64,000 nt of DNA, from positions 4,073,180-4,137,179 of the forward strand of contig OX638326.1 of assembly GCA_951812775.1 (NCBI GenBank), in the 5' to 3' direction. The stretch is from an uncultured Alphaproteobacteria bacterium (GTDB lineage Bacteria; Pseudomonadota; Alphaproteobacteria; MPNO01; UBA2964). Position 1 is the first letter of the stretch. Every line of letters starts with the position of its first letter. Below, piece by piece: positions 35,969-44,652 of the stretch. The position numbers and the translations under genes were made by a program. Under the pieces are notes generated by a model that saw only the letters and a list, made by a program, of their open reading frames with translations, was not told the DNA's origin and did no database searches.

Positions 35969-36860
35969 TTAACGTAAAACAATCCACAACATCGCTATGC
36001 CGATTATTCCAAACAATCCGGCAATTGCCTTTTCCATTGTTCTTTGTGCAATTCGGCCTTGTAACCAGGGCCCGATCTGGCCACCCAGAATGACTGCTGG
36101 GATCGTGTAGCATACTAAATTCCAAGGGATTGCATTGACACCACCTGCTGCGATTAAGGCGGTTACCTGCGTAAACGACGCTGCCGCTATTGTAACGATG
36201 ACGGTAAATACTGATGTGGCCGCCGCGACAGCCACCGGAAAGTGATTTCGTTTTACCAACTGAGGCATTATGACTTCGCCTATTCCTACCCCTAATAGCC
36301 CCGTCAGAAATACGCCGGTGCTTGTTGTTGCCCCGCCGAGAGCACCAACTTTTGGTGCACGATAGGTATAGGATTTTCCGGTTCGGTCTGTGTGTGATTG
36401 TCCGGATATCACGGTCTGTCTTTGCATTCGCTTCGTCGGTGTTCGATGTCTGGCCAACATCGACCGGTGCGGTGTGTCTTAAAATAATTGGGCACAGAAC
36501 AATCATCAGGATGGCATATGCACCCTTCAGAAATGTGTCTTGTTCATGGAGGTAACCGAGCAGGACAGCTCCGATGATTGCGACAGGAACCGACCATACT
36601 AAAAATGGAACAGCACTTTTAAAATCAATGAGCCGTTTCCGGTGGTAGCCAATAAAGCCTGAAGAGAACCCGAAAACTTCTGTCATAAGAGCCGTTCCAA
36701 TGGCTGCGGCTGTATGAAGCGGATATTCGGGTCCTAAAATAGGAAAGATAATTACGAAAATTGGAATAAAGAGTGCGGCACCGCCAATTCCACTCAACAT
36801 TGCTGTGGTTGCAACGCAAATAGAGACAGGGAACATAAACCAGTAAATCGTCCAATCCAT
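35969..36860 (-). pseudogene. TauE/SafE-family sulfite/anion exporter, frameshifted
   Basis: The first half (from ATG 36860) has the TauE pattern: a glycine-rich start (MLSGIGGAALFIPIFVIIFP) and several membrane helices up to about residue 130. After ANAKTDRDI the frame turns into arginine/serine-rich nonsense. One frame over, from about 36400, the second half appears (KVGALGGATTSTG, FLTGLLGVGIGEVIMPQLV, more helices) and ends at 35969. So one base too many lies in the central cytoplasmic loop, near a CACACACAG or GGAAAATCC stretch. The two halves are otherwise intact. The location by sulfate-activation genes fits a sulfite/sulfonate carrier. Confidence 0.8.
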
Positions 36861-36910
36861 TGCGCTACGCTACTCTGTTCTGGGGGAGGAAGGTGATATC
36901 ACGTCTGATT

Positions 36911-37231
36911 TTAATTCCGAGCAACTTCAGAGATATATTGTCCGTCCTTAAACTTTGAAAAATATTGGTTGACTAAGGGATGTGATATTGGCGCGCCTTC
37001 GTTGTCCGCAGCAAGATGTCTTTCTGCAACGTATGTTGTATGCGAGCCGCAATCGACCAATACATGATACCAAGGCCTATCTTTGGGCGGTTTGCTCTTT
37101 GCCATCATTTGATACCATTCGTCGGAGCTGCTGAATATCGGGTCGACATCAAATATTACCCCGCGATACCCATATTTCTGATGCTTAATGACCTGACCAA
37201 TATAAAAACTGGCATTTTTTTCATCGGACAT
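36911..37231 (-). CDS. hspQ: Heat shock protein HspQ
   Basis: A 106-residue HspQ/YccV-like protein: FYIGQVIKHQKYGYRGVIFDVDPIF, DRPWYHVLVDCGSHTTYVAERHL and the closing HPLVNQYFSKF. In enteric bacteria HspQ binds DNA and the Lon protease as a specificity factor under heat stress. Length and motifs are typical. Confidence 0.93.
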   Translation of the reverse strand: MSDEKNASFYIGQVIKHQKYGYRGVIFDVDPIFSSSDEWYQMMAKSKPPKDRPWYHVLVDCGSHTTYVAERHLAADNEGAPISHPLVNQYFSKFKDGQYISEVARN

Positions 37232-37442
37232 CGTTGTGACCCTGCATAAATTTTCGGATGAACATAAGGAAGAATCCCTGTGCAGTGATATATCTGTGTC
37301 AATTATGCGGTATAGTTACGGATTTCTTACCAGAATCAAAGACCTACTAGCATCCGAACGAATTTTGATGTAAGGGTAACGACGTTTAATCGGTATGACT
37401 TGCCCGGGTGGGCCGATGCAAGGACCGTCAGGAGGATAAAAG

Positions 37443-37706
37443 ATGAGATTAGGAAAAACGCTTATAATTGCCGCGCTGCCGCTTGCTCTTGCCGTTGGCT
37501 GTGAAACGTCGAACGAACGCAAAGCGAGCATGAATGATAAGGCCGCGATGCAGGCTCAAAGCGATGCCAAGCGTGCTGCTGCCGCTGCGAATGCTGCTGC
37601 TGCCAGTGCCGCCGCTGCTGCACGTGCTGCTGAAGCTGCTGCTGCTGAAGCAAAAGCTGCCGGTGACAAAGCTGACCGCGTCTTCCGCAAAGGTATGCGC
37701 AAGTAA
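37443..37706 (+). CDS. Alanine-rich Lpp-like lipoprotein
   Basis: An 87-residue lipoprotein with a signal peptide and lipobox (LALAVG-C at about residue 20), then a long helix of alanine and charged residues in heptad pattern (an alanine-zipper coil), and a basic end RKGMRK. This resembles Lpp/OprI-type lipoproteins that trimerise and tether the outer membrane to peptidoglycan; the terminal lysine would fit covalent attachment. An L,D-transpeptidase gene lies convergent 32 bases away. A strong AGGAGG ribosome site precedes the ATG. Confidence 0.82.
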   Translation: MRLGKTLIIAALPLALAVGCETSNERKASMNDKAAMQAQSDAKRAAAAANAAAASAAAAARAAEAAAAEAKAAGDKADRVFRKGMRK

Positions 37707-37738
37707 TCAGCCCATCCAAATCTAACAGGGAGTTGGTG

Positions 37739-38722
37739 TCAGGTTTTTGACACCGATTCCTTGCTACTATCTAGGGTTGGCTTAAGCACGGGAACCGGTA
37801 ATCCGCTGCGTTCCCGAGCTATTTTTTTGACTTTTTTCCAGTCTATCCGTTTGGCTTTATCGCCTGCTGCCTGAACGATCCGGTAAACCATTTCTGGAAT
37901 GGGGGTAGGTGTTGGCTTGTCGCCACGTTCGATTTCGACATTCTGTTCAAGATTGGGATGGACTTCCATCATAAGTTCTCTATCCACCCAGCCGGTTTTC
38001 ATTTCCTGACTAACAACAGTGACGGGCGTTCCAATGGGAATTTGCGGGAACAGATGTTTGATGTCTTCAGGGTACATCCTTATACAGCCATGGCTTACAC
38101 GACGACCAACTCCCCAAGGGTTGTTTGTCCCGTGAATGAGATAAGCGGCCCAGCCGAGATAGAGCGCATGTTTTCCTAGCGGGTTGTCTGGGCCTGGTTT
38201 GATGATCGCCGGTAGCTCCGGGTCTTCTTTGCGGATGGATTTTGGGACATACCAGATAGGATTACGTTTTTTTCGAACAATCTTCGTCGGCCCTTTTGGG
38301 GTATCCCAGGCTTCCTGACCAGTGCCGATGGGGTAGCTTTGCGCCGCGCTTCCATCCGCAGGAAAATAATACAGTCTTTGATCGACGAGATTGAGCAGAA
38401 CGCCTTTTCTGGGACCATTGGGAATTAAGTGGCCCGTAGGCAATGTCAACTTTGTGCCTTCGCCAGGTAGCCACGGGTCTACACCAGGGTTGGCCGCGAG
38501 CAATTCAACAAAACCAAGCTTGTTGACACGTGCGATGTCCAGCAACGTATCTTTCTGGCGTGACTTGATATGCCGAACTGTACCGACGAGGTCTGAAATC
38601 TTTGATGTGGGTTTTGTTGTTTGATCAACAGCCAACAAGGGATTGGAAAAGCTGAATGTGCCTATTAAGCCTGTTCCAATGCCGATACATATTTCGCGAC
38701 GATTTGGGTTTTCTCTGGTCAT
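37739..38722 (-). CDS. L,D-transpeptidase with N-terminal LysM (YkuD family)
   Basis: A 327-residue exported enzyme of the ErfK/YbiS group, which makes 3-3 cross-links in peptidoglycan or attaches lipoproteins to it. The N-terminus has RRE followed by a hydrophobic segment (a signal peptide, possibly Tat). A LysM-like domain (RQKDTLLDIARVNKLGF...AANPGVDPWLPGEG) precedes the catalytic domain with HGTNNPWGVGRRVSHGCIRM: histidine, SHGC cysteine and the following arginine are present. Its neighbour is a small Lpp-like protein, a plausible substrate. Confidence 0.92.
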   Translation of the reverse strand: MTRENPNRREICIGIGTGLIGTFSFSNPLLAVDQTTKPTSKISDLVGTVRHIKSRQKDTLLDIARVNKLGFVELLAANPGVDPWLPGEGTKLTLPTGHLIPNGPRKGVLLNLVDQRLYYFPADGSAAQSYPIGTGQEAWDTPKGPTKIVRKKRNPIWYVPKSIRKEDPELPAIIKPGPDNPLGKHALYLGWAAYLIHGTNNPWGVGRRVSHGCIRMYPEDIKHLFPQIPIGTPVTVVSQEMKTGWVDRELMMEVHPNLEQNVEIERGDKPTPTPIPEMVYRIVQAAGDKAKRIDWKKVKKIARERSGLPVPVLKPTLDSSKESVSKT

Positions 38723-38940
38723 AAAGAAATCCTTCCTCCTTCCGAAGCCCTGTACAATTTACTATCACTCATTTAGGGGCTGACTATTGAAAAACCAATA
38801 ATAGATGCATCGTTATTTATATCTAATCTTAGCGTTTTTATGGTTAGTTTAATTATAAACTTGTCGTGTGTTGGTCGTATTATCGACAGAATCAAAATCA
38901 ATCCTTATAATCAATAACTTGTATCTAAGGAACTAAAGTT

Positions 38941-39549
38941 ATGAAACGTGTTATAATCGGAATCACCGGTGCGACTGGTACAATTTATGGCTGGCGCCTG
39001 ATGGAAATGCTGCGTGAAGAAGGGGATACCGAGATCCATCTTGTAATGAGCGCCTCGGCTAAATTGACGCTCAGAATGGAGCATGACGTCGATCCCGACT
39101 ATATCAATTCCCTGGCTCACGAGGTTCATTCGCCGGGCAATATAGGCGCCTCAATATCTTCAGGATCTTTCTCAAGCGCGGGCATGATTATCGCGCCATG
39201 CTCGATTAAGACAATGTCCAATATAGCGATGGGAAATACGGGCGATCTTATCAGCCGCGCTGCAGACGTGATTTTGAAAGAACGTCGTAAGCTGGTAATT
39301 GCCATTCGCGAAACACCACTTCATGCGGGGCATCTAGAAAATTTGACAAAACTTGCGAATCTGGGCTCGGTGATCTTCCCGCCTGTTCCGGCGTTTTATA
39401 ACCGGCCCGCAACATTGCAGGATATAGTTGATCAGAGTTGCATGAGAATGCTGGATCAGCTGGAAATCAATTTGGAAACGGCACCGCGTTGGGGCGAGGA
39501 AGGCGGCGTTCCGGCAGTGGGTCAAAAAATAGAAGGTGGCAAGGCTTAA
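38941..39549 (+). CDS. ubiX: Flavin prenyltransferase UbiX
   Basis: Joins dimethylallyl phosphate to FMN to make the prenyl-FMN cofactor of UbiD decarboxylases. The 202-residue flavoprotein shows IIGITGATGTIYGWRLM, SASAKLTL, the APCSIKTMSNIA loop, and RETPLHAGHLENLTKL. Family members usually have GASG in the first loop; here it is GATG. No ubiD is adjacent. It starts just after a TAAGGAACTAAAGTT stretch with AAGGA ribosome site. Confidence 0.92.
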   Translation: MKRVIIGITGATGTIYGWRLMEMLREEGDTEIHLVMSASAKLTLRMEHDVDPDYINSLAHEVHSPGNIGASISSGSFSSAGMIIAPCSIKTMSNIAMGNTGDLISRAADVILKERRKLVIAIRETPLHAGHLENLTKLANLGSVIFPPVPAFYNRPATLQDIVDQSCMRMLDQLEINLETAPRWGEEGGVPAVGQKIEGGKA

Positions 39550-39550
39550 A

Positions 39551-40273
39551 TCAGGCGAGCGGCTTTTCTTCTTCAAACGATTTTTGTTCTGATTTGATGT
39601 CGGCATCTACTGCGGCCCGGGCATCGGCATCATAAACACTTGCCGGGTAATAGTCGGAAAAATCGGTCGCAACCCGTTCTAACGGAAAGTCCGACCAGAT
39701 ACCGTGATCGGCTTCATATTCCATATGTTTTCGGCCCTGGGCGTCACAGGGCTGAAAAAGGGCATCGCTTTCGCCATCAAACTCCGTCGGCAAAACTTCA
39801 AACTTGTCACACAGCTCGATGTTAAAAGCAGGAGCTGCTTTTACCCATTTATCTTCGATGTGCATTACGGCGTAACCATGATGCAGAAACAACTCTCGAC
39901 CGCCCATCATCCGACGAAGTCGATCCGTACAGAGACGATTATAAACATTTGAAAGCCCGATTCCGGCAGGGATGCCGACGCTGCGAGCACAAGCGATCAG
40001 CAGGTTGGCTTTCGGCAGGCAATAGCCTCTGCCAAGTTCCAGAACATTGCTGGCCTTATATGGCTCCGGGGTCAGACTGATACTGTACGGATCATAGCGG
40101 ATAGCGTCTCGAACGGCATAAAACAGGTTAATTGCTTTTTGTTTTGCATCCGGTGCGTCTTTAACTGCTTGCGACGCGAAATCACGAACTGATTTTTGAT
40201 CGAAATCAAAAAACGCGGTCGGCTGCATATATTCGGCGCTGACTTCCGGAAAACCGTCGGTGATGTGTTCCAT
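39551..40273 (-). CDS. Transglutaminase-like (papain-fold) protein
   Basis: A 240-residue protein with the transglutaminase-core triad region: cysteine in GRGYCLPKANLLIACARSVGIPAG, histidine in MHIEDKWVKAAPAF with the usual aspartate replaced by the A-P-A-F-N sequence. Such bacterial proteins are often proteases or amidases of unknown substrate. It lies between ubiX (convergent, one base apart) and an amidase gene read in the same direction 21 bases upstream, perhaps one operon. Confidence 0.82.
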   Translation of the reverse strand: MEHITDGFPEVSAEYMQPTAFFDFDQKSVRDFASQAVKDAPDAKQKAINLFYAVRDAIRYDPYSISLTPEPYKASNVLELGRGYCLPKANLLIACARSVGIPAGIGLSNVYNRLCTDRLRRMMGGRELFLHHGYAVMHIEDKWVKAAPAFNIELCDKFEVLPTEFDGESDALFQPCDAQGRKHMEYEADHGIWSDFPLERVATDFSDYYPASVYDADARAAVDADIKSEQKSFEEEKPLA

Positions 40274-40294
40274 AAATTTCCTCTGAAACCAGCC

Positions 40295-41635
40295 TTAGTT
40301 GGTGAGAGCGTTTTCGATTGCGATACCAACCGTGAGCAACTTTTTGTCACCCATCGTTTCGCCAACGATCATGAGACCGGCGGGTCCTTCGCCAGCCGGG
40401 TGCATTGGGATGGAAAGGGCGCACCGGTCAAGAAAGTTAAAACAAAACGTGTTGCGCAGTGTCAGCATATTGGTCGCAACATATAGATCATCACTGCCTT
40501 CCAATGATTTTATCGACGGCGCCACTGTTGGCGTTGTTGGCAAAATAACGGCGTCATAGGAGGCCGTAACTTTATTTGCATCTTGGATGAGCGCATCACG
40601 TGCCTGCATTGCGACAAGATAATCGACGGCGCTAATTTCCTTGGTTTTGATCAAGCGCCCTCGAACACGTGGGTCATATTCTTCCGCATGTTCGTCGATC
40701 TGGTCGCGGTGAGCCACGTAGGCTTCGGCATATATCCCGCCACCGGCATTGATTTTTGGAATCTCTCCCAATTCCGAAAATGGAATTTCGGTAATGTTTG
40801 CTCCAGCTTTCGATAGCTTGGCAAGCGTTGCCGAGAAGCAGTTGGCAACATGATCATCCAGCTTGTTGAGGACGAGCGTCTGCGGCACAGCCAAGCGAAG
40901 GCCGATGAGGGGCAGGGCACTTAGTATGTTCGGTTCTTCGCCCGCCAGGATAGAATCAATCGTCGCACAGCAAGAAACAGTTGGTGCCAGAGGTCCAGCC
41001 GTATCTAGCGTCGGAACCAGTGGGTAGGCTTCAGTTGCTGGGACGCGCCGGGTCGTCGGCTTGAATCCGGTGAGGCCGCAAAAAGAAGCCGGTATGCGAA
41101 TGGATCCTCCCGTGTCTGATCCCAACGCAAAACTCGCCATACCATCGGTGACAGAGACGGCAGCACCTGCGGATGATCCTCCCGGAATACGCCCTGTTTC
41201 GCGATCCCACGGGTTTTTCGCCGTACCGTAGTGGGGATTGATACCAAGACCGGAATAAGCGAACTCAGTCATATTGGTGCGGCCGATGACAATTCCGCCA
41301 GCTGCTCTGAGCCGTGCGACAGATGTGGCATCTTTGGTAGCGGGGGCGTTGTTTTTCAGGATTGTTGACCCAGCTGCCGTTACGTCACCCGCAACGTCAA
41401 ACAGGTCTTTGACGGAAAAGGGAAGGCCCGCAATCGGCGAGAGGACGATGCCAGCTGAGCGCATAGCATCTTGCGCCTCTGCGGCAGCGCGGGCGGCATC
41501 ACCATGGATTTTTGTAAAAGCCCGCTGACCTTCGCCGTCAGCGTCTTCTATTTTCGCGATCACCTGATCGACCAACTCCCGACTTGATACACGGCCCGCC
41601 TTCAGGTCGTCGGCAATGTTTTTGATAGGTTTCAT
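40295..41635 (-). CDS. Amidase-signature family hydrolase
   Basis: A 446-residue amidase with the Ser-cisSer-Lys triad: K76 in SVKDLFDVAG, S154-155 in PGGSSAGAAV and S178 in SDTGGSIRIPA. It belongs to the same superfamily as GatA, but no gatB/gatC is near and the length is that of free-standing amidases. Substrate unknown. The transglutaminase-like gene follows on the same strand; the MFS carrier on the other strand starts nearby, so both may be linked to uptake and cleavage of an amide. Confidence 0.87.
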   Translation of the reverse strand: MKPIKNIADDLKAGRVSSRELVDQVIAKIEDADGEGQRAFTKIHGDAARAAAEAQDAMRSAGIVLSPIAGLPFSVKDLFDVAGDVTAAGSTILKNNAPATKDATSVARLRAAGGIVIGRTNMTEFAYSGLGINPHYGTAKNPWDRETGRIPGGSSAGAAVSVTDGMASFALGSDTGGSIRIPASFCGLTGFKPTTRRVPATEAYPLVPTLDTAGPLAPTVSCCATIDSILAGEEPNILSALPLIGLRLAVPQTLVLNKLDDHVANCFSATLAKLSKAGANITEIPFSELGEIPKINAGGGIYAEAYVAHRDQIDEHAEEYDPRVRGRLIKTKEISAVDYLVAMQARDALIQDANKVTASYDAVILPTTPTVAPSIKSLEGSDDLYVATNMLTLRNTFCFNFLDRCALSIPMHPAGEGPAGLMIVGETMGDKKLLTVGIAIENALTN

Positions 41636-41770
41636 GATGTGCGCACATTGCCGGTCGGATTATGGATCGTCAACCAGATGATCCTGCGGCCGGGTTGCGG
41701 CTGTTTCCCTGGCGCAGTAGACCTCTCCATGGGACTGTTTTCCATGTATCCCGTTAGAAAGGGCGCCTGC

Positions 41771-43060
41771 GTGGCCGATCATTTTAATAAAGAGGCTTTA
41801 ACGACAATTTCGGACAAGCGTGTTTTCGCGATTGTGCTGGTTCCGTTCGGACTGGGCTATTTTCTTTCTTACCTGTTTCGTACCGTAAACGTTGTTATTG
41901 CGCCCGATCTTGCTGCAGATTTGCGTTTGACGGCGGCAGATTTGGGGCTGTTGACGAGCATTTACTTTGTTCTCTTTGCCGTATTCCAAACGCCACTTGG
42001 CGTAATTCTCGACCGTTACGGGCCGCGTCGGGTGCAAATCATCCTGCTTCTGATTGCTGCTCTAGGAAGTGTGCTGTTCGCCTTGAGCCATTCCATGCTG
42101 GTTCTCACGATAGCACGTAGCCTTATTGGGCTCGGAGTATCGGGATGTCTGATGGCAGCCTTAAAGGCTAACGCACAATGGTTTCCTGCGGCCAGACTTC
42201 CTTTTGTAAATGCCTGCACGATGACTTTTGGGACCTTTGGTGCCTTAACGGCAACAATTCCTGTGGAATCGCTGGCCGGGCTTTATGGCTGGCGGATGAT
42301 CTTTGTCGTGCTCGCGGTTTTTACGGTGGCTTTGGCACTGATCACTGCTTTTATTATTCCTGATCATCAGGCGCGTCAGAACGAAGGTGATCGTGACTCC
42401 TATAATATTAGCGATCAATTTCGTGATCTTGGTGCGATCTACTGTGATCGCTTTTTTTGGCAAATTGCCGTGGTTACGATGCTGCATGGCGGCGTGTTTT
42501 TATCCTATCAGGCTTTGTGGATGGGGCCCTGGCTTGCCGATGTTGCTGGCTATACGCAAATCCAGGTCGCGAATGCCATGCTATTTTTCAATATCGGTAT
42601 GTTCGCCGGCGTAATTGGCATCGGTGTGTTGGCCGACAGATTGCAAAATGTTGGCTTTGGATTGATCACTGTTGTCAGGGCGGGGGTTGGCGCTTCGCTT
42701 TTCATCCAGATCATGATTGCAGCGGAGTTCACGTCCTTGGCTGTTTTCCTGTGTGCTGGTTTTGGTTTTTTCGGCTCGTCTACCTTGTTGGTCTACGCCT
42801 TGCTCGGTCAGAGTTTTCCAAAGCATATGGTCGGCAAAGTTAATACCGCCCAGAATATGTTGATCTTTATTGGCGCTTTTGTTCTGCAATGGGGTATTGG
42901 GGTTATCATCGATTTCTGGCCGTCCCCGGGTGATGGTCGTTATGACCCCGCCGGCCACCAGGTTGCGCTGATCATTGTAATTGTCCTGGAGATTTTGGCA
43001 TTTATTTGGTTGTTGATGCCGGTTCGCGACCGATTAACGTCCGAGAGCATGAAGGAATAA
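41771..43060 (+). CDS. MFS transporter
   Basis: A major-facilitator carrier with 12 predicted membrane helices and the loop motif LGVILDRYGPRRVQ between helices 2 and 3. Frame opens at 41639, but the GTG at 41771 has AAAGGG seven bases before it and gives a start (ADHFNKEALTT) directly before helix 1; the longer version would have an odd cysteine-rich tail. The family resembles nitrate/sugar-phosphate or organic-acid MFS groups, not resolvable here. Divergent from the amidase. Confidence 0.87.
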   Translation: MADHFNKEALTTISDKRVFAIVLVPFGLGYFLSYLFRTVNVVIAPDLAADLRLTAADLGLLTSIYFVLFAVFQTPLGVILDRYGPRRVQIILLLIAALGSVLFALSHSMLVLTIARSLIGLGVSGCLMAALKANAQWFPAARLPFVNACTMTFGTFGALTATIPVESLAGLYGWRMIFVVLAVFTVALALITAFIIPDHQARQNEGDRDSYNISDQFRDLGAIYCDRFFWQIAVVTMLHGGVFLSYQALWMGPWLADVAGYTQIQVANAMLFFNIGMFAGVIGIGVLADRLQNVGFGLITVVRAGVGASLFIQIMIAAEFTSLAVFLCAGFGFFGSSTLLVYALLGQSFPKHMVGKVNTAQNMLIFIGAFVLQWGIGVIIDFWPSPGDGRYDPAGHQVALIIVIVLEILAFIWLLMPVRDRLTSESMKE

Positions 43061-43063
43061 GAT

Positions 43064-43546
43064 ATGAGCGGCGATAACCCAAGAGCCTATCCTGATCGGC
43101 CCTATGTCGGTGTGGGTGTCGTTGTCTTTAAGGATAACGATGTGCTTTTGGCCCAAAGGGGGAAAAAGCCGCGACAGAATAGCTGGAGTATCCCCGGAGG
43201 AGCACAGGAGCTGGGGGAAACCATCGAAGAGGCGGCTCACCGAGAAATTCACGAAGAAACCGGGCTGGAAATAGAGCTCCTTGATTTGGTTGAGGTTGTG
43301 AACAGCATTAACCGTGATGACGACGAAAAGGTACAATTTCATTACACGTTGATTGATTTTGTCGCTGAGTGGAAAAGCGGAGTCATCGTGGCGGGCGATG
43401 ATGCTGCCGATGCCCGCTGGGTGCCGCTTGATAAAATAGGGGAGTACAATCTGCGGCCCTTAACACATGAAGTGATTTTGGAAGCGGATCGGCTTCGGCA
43501 ATCCGGAACGTTTAAGATCGGGAATCGGCGTCAAAAGACTGTCTAA
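43064..43546 (+). CDS. Nudix hydrolase (ADP-ribose pyrophosphatase-like)
   Basis: A 160-residue Nudix protein with a perfect box: GGAQELGETIEEAAHREIHEETGLEI (G-x5-E-x7-RE-I-x-EE-x-G, as two pieces GGAQELGETIEEAAH and REIHEETGLEI). Substrate is likely a nucleoside diphosphate sugar or ADP-ribose. It starts four bases after the MFS gene, thus the two may be co-transcribed. Confidence 0.88.
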   Translation: MSGDNPRAYPDRPYVGVGVVVFKDNDVLLAQRGKKPRQNSWSIPGGAQELGETIEEAAHREIHEETGLEIELLDLVEVVNSINRDDDEKVQFHYTLIDFVAEWKSGVIVAGDDAADARWVPLDKIGEYNLRPLTHEVILEADRLRQSGTFKIGNRRQKTV

Positions 43547-43555
43547 ACACCTCCC

Positions 43556-43583
43556 AAACGATTTTTTCTTCAGAAAATCGTTT
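43556..43583 (+). terminator. Possible AT-rich hairpin terminator
   Basis: Perfect ten-bp stem AAACGATTTT/AAAATCGTTT (43556-43565 and 43574-43583), loop of eight, ten bases after the Nudix stop. It is not followed by a long T run, so termination is uncertain. Confidence 0.45.
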
Positions 43584-43659
43584 CCCGATCCCGATGTTAA
43601 CAAAATATCAACCATAGGAACGCTTGACTTGATCCAACGGAGGACAAGAGGAGATTGCT

Positions 43660-44514
43660 ATGCAAAATGTTGATGAGTTGAAGTCACGGGTTGAGGAAAC
43701 AGCGGAAAAATTGCACGCCTTTCAGGAAGGACGAAATGGTCAAAGCCAATCGCTTGTCGAGATGCTCGGCCAGTTGGAAGAAAAGTACGCAGCCCAATCA
43801 GTAGAGCTCGAATATTGTCGTGAAAGGGTTGCTCCGCTTGAAGCGGCGGATATTGCCGGATCAATGCTCGACGGCGAGATGTCGGCGGAGTCACAGGATA
43901 CAAATGATGCCGTTTCGGAAACGACCCCTGATGACGAAACAGAATTGAACGCTATCGAGGAGGACGATGTCGATCTCCAGGAAATGGAAGCGTCCGTCGA
44001 TGAGGAGCCCGAAACAGCCATTGATGCAGATCAGGACGTTCAGTTTGAGGATGTATCCGAGGCGGCTTTAGAGCTTGAGTCTGAAGAAGACGCGCCAACC
44101 GCTGATTTACCTGAACCCGTTGTGGCGGCAATTGCTGAGACTGATGCGATTGATAATGCGGTAGAAGATGTCGTTGCTGAAGTTGCAGAAGAACTCGTCT
44201 CAGAAGAACTGGTTTTGGAAGAAGAAACGGACGCTGTTGCGGAAGTTGATGGTACTGAGAATGCCGCCGCAGACATGGAATTTACTGATGGCGTTGCATC
44301 AGAAGACGATATCGAGTCTGTATCCGCCCTAGCTCAGGAAATCGAGGAAGAGGCCGCAGCGACTGATGACAAGCCAGCCGCATCTGATATTCGTGCGTTG
44401 CTTGAACGGGTTGAGGCGCTTGCGGCAAAGGCCGGTGCCATGGGTTGTGATGAATTGGTAGAGCCCGCTACGGAAACTGCCGTAGATGACAGCGAAGAAG
44501 AATATCCATGTTAG
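43660..44514 (+). CDS. Very acidic, mostly disordered protein of unknown function
   Basis: A 284-residue protein with AGAGGAG ribosome site. Residues 1-65 are a predicted coiled coil (LKSRVEETAEKLHAFQ, LVEMLGQLEEKYAAQSVELEYCRERVAPLE). Residues 66-250 are low-complexity, extremely rich in Glu, Asp, Ala and Val with loose repeats, thus disordered or extended. The end is a short helix (IRALLERVEALAAKAG). No signal peptide or membrane segment. Few basic residues after residue 60. I do not recognise a family; it may be a scaffold or partner protein. Confidence 0.75.
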   Translation: MQNVDELKSRVEETAEKLHAFQEGRNGQSQSLVEMLGQLEEKYAAQSVELEYCRERVAPLEAADIAGSMLDGEMSAESQDTNDAVSETTPDDETELNAIEEDDVDLQEMEASVDEEPETAIDADQDVQFEDVSEAALELESEEDAPTADLPEPVVAAIAETDAIDNAVEDVVAEVAEELVSEELVLEEETDAVAEVDGTENAAADMEFTDGVASEDDIESVSALAQEIEEEAAATDDKPAASDIRALLERVEALAAKAGAMGCDELVEPATETAVDDSEEEYPC

Positions 44515-44560
44515 GCTGGCGCTGCCGCATAACTAACTCCACAAATTTATCCTTCGTTGG

Positions 44561-44590
44561 CGGCCGGGCTTTTAGTCCGGCCGTTTCTTG
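44561..44590 (+). terminator. Rho-independent terminator
   Basis: Stem CGGCCGG/CCGGCCG (44561-44567 and 44577-44583) with a nine-base loop, followed by TTTCTTG. It closes the transcript of the acidic protein gene. Confidence 0.75.
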
Positions 44591-44652
44591 TATAGCGTTC
44601 CGTTTTTGTAATTTCGGGCTCGCTGATCAATGAGACTTCAGAAAGACGGATC

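Noticed and set aside
37735..37754. Hairpin GGTGTCA/TGACACC between the lipoprotein and L,D-transpeptidase genes
   Set aside because: It overlaps the end of the L,D-transpeptidase coding region and has no T run on either side, so I do not call it a terminator.
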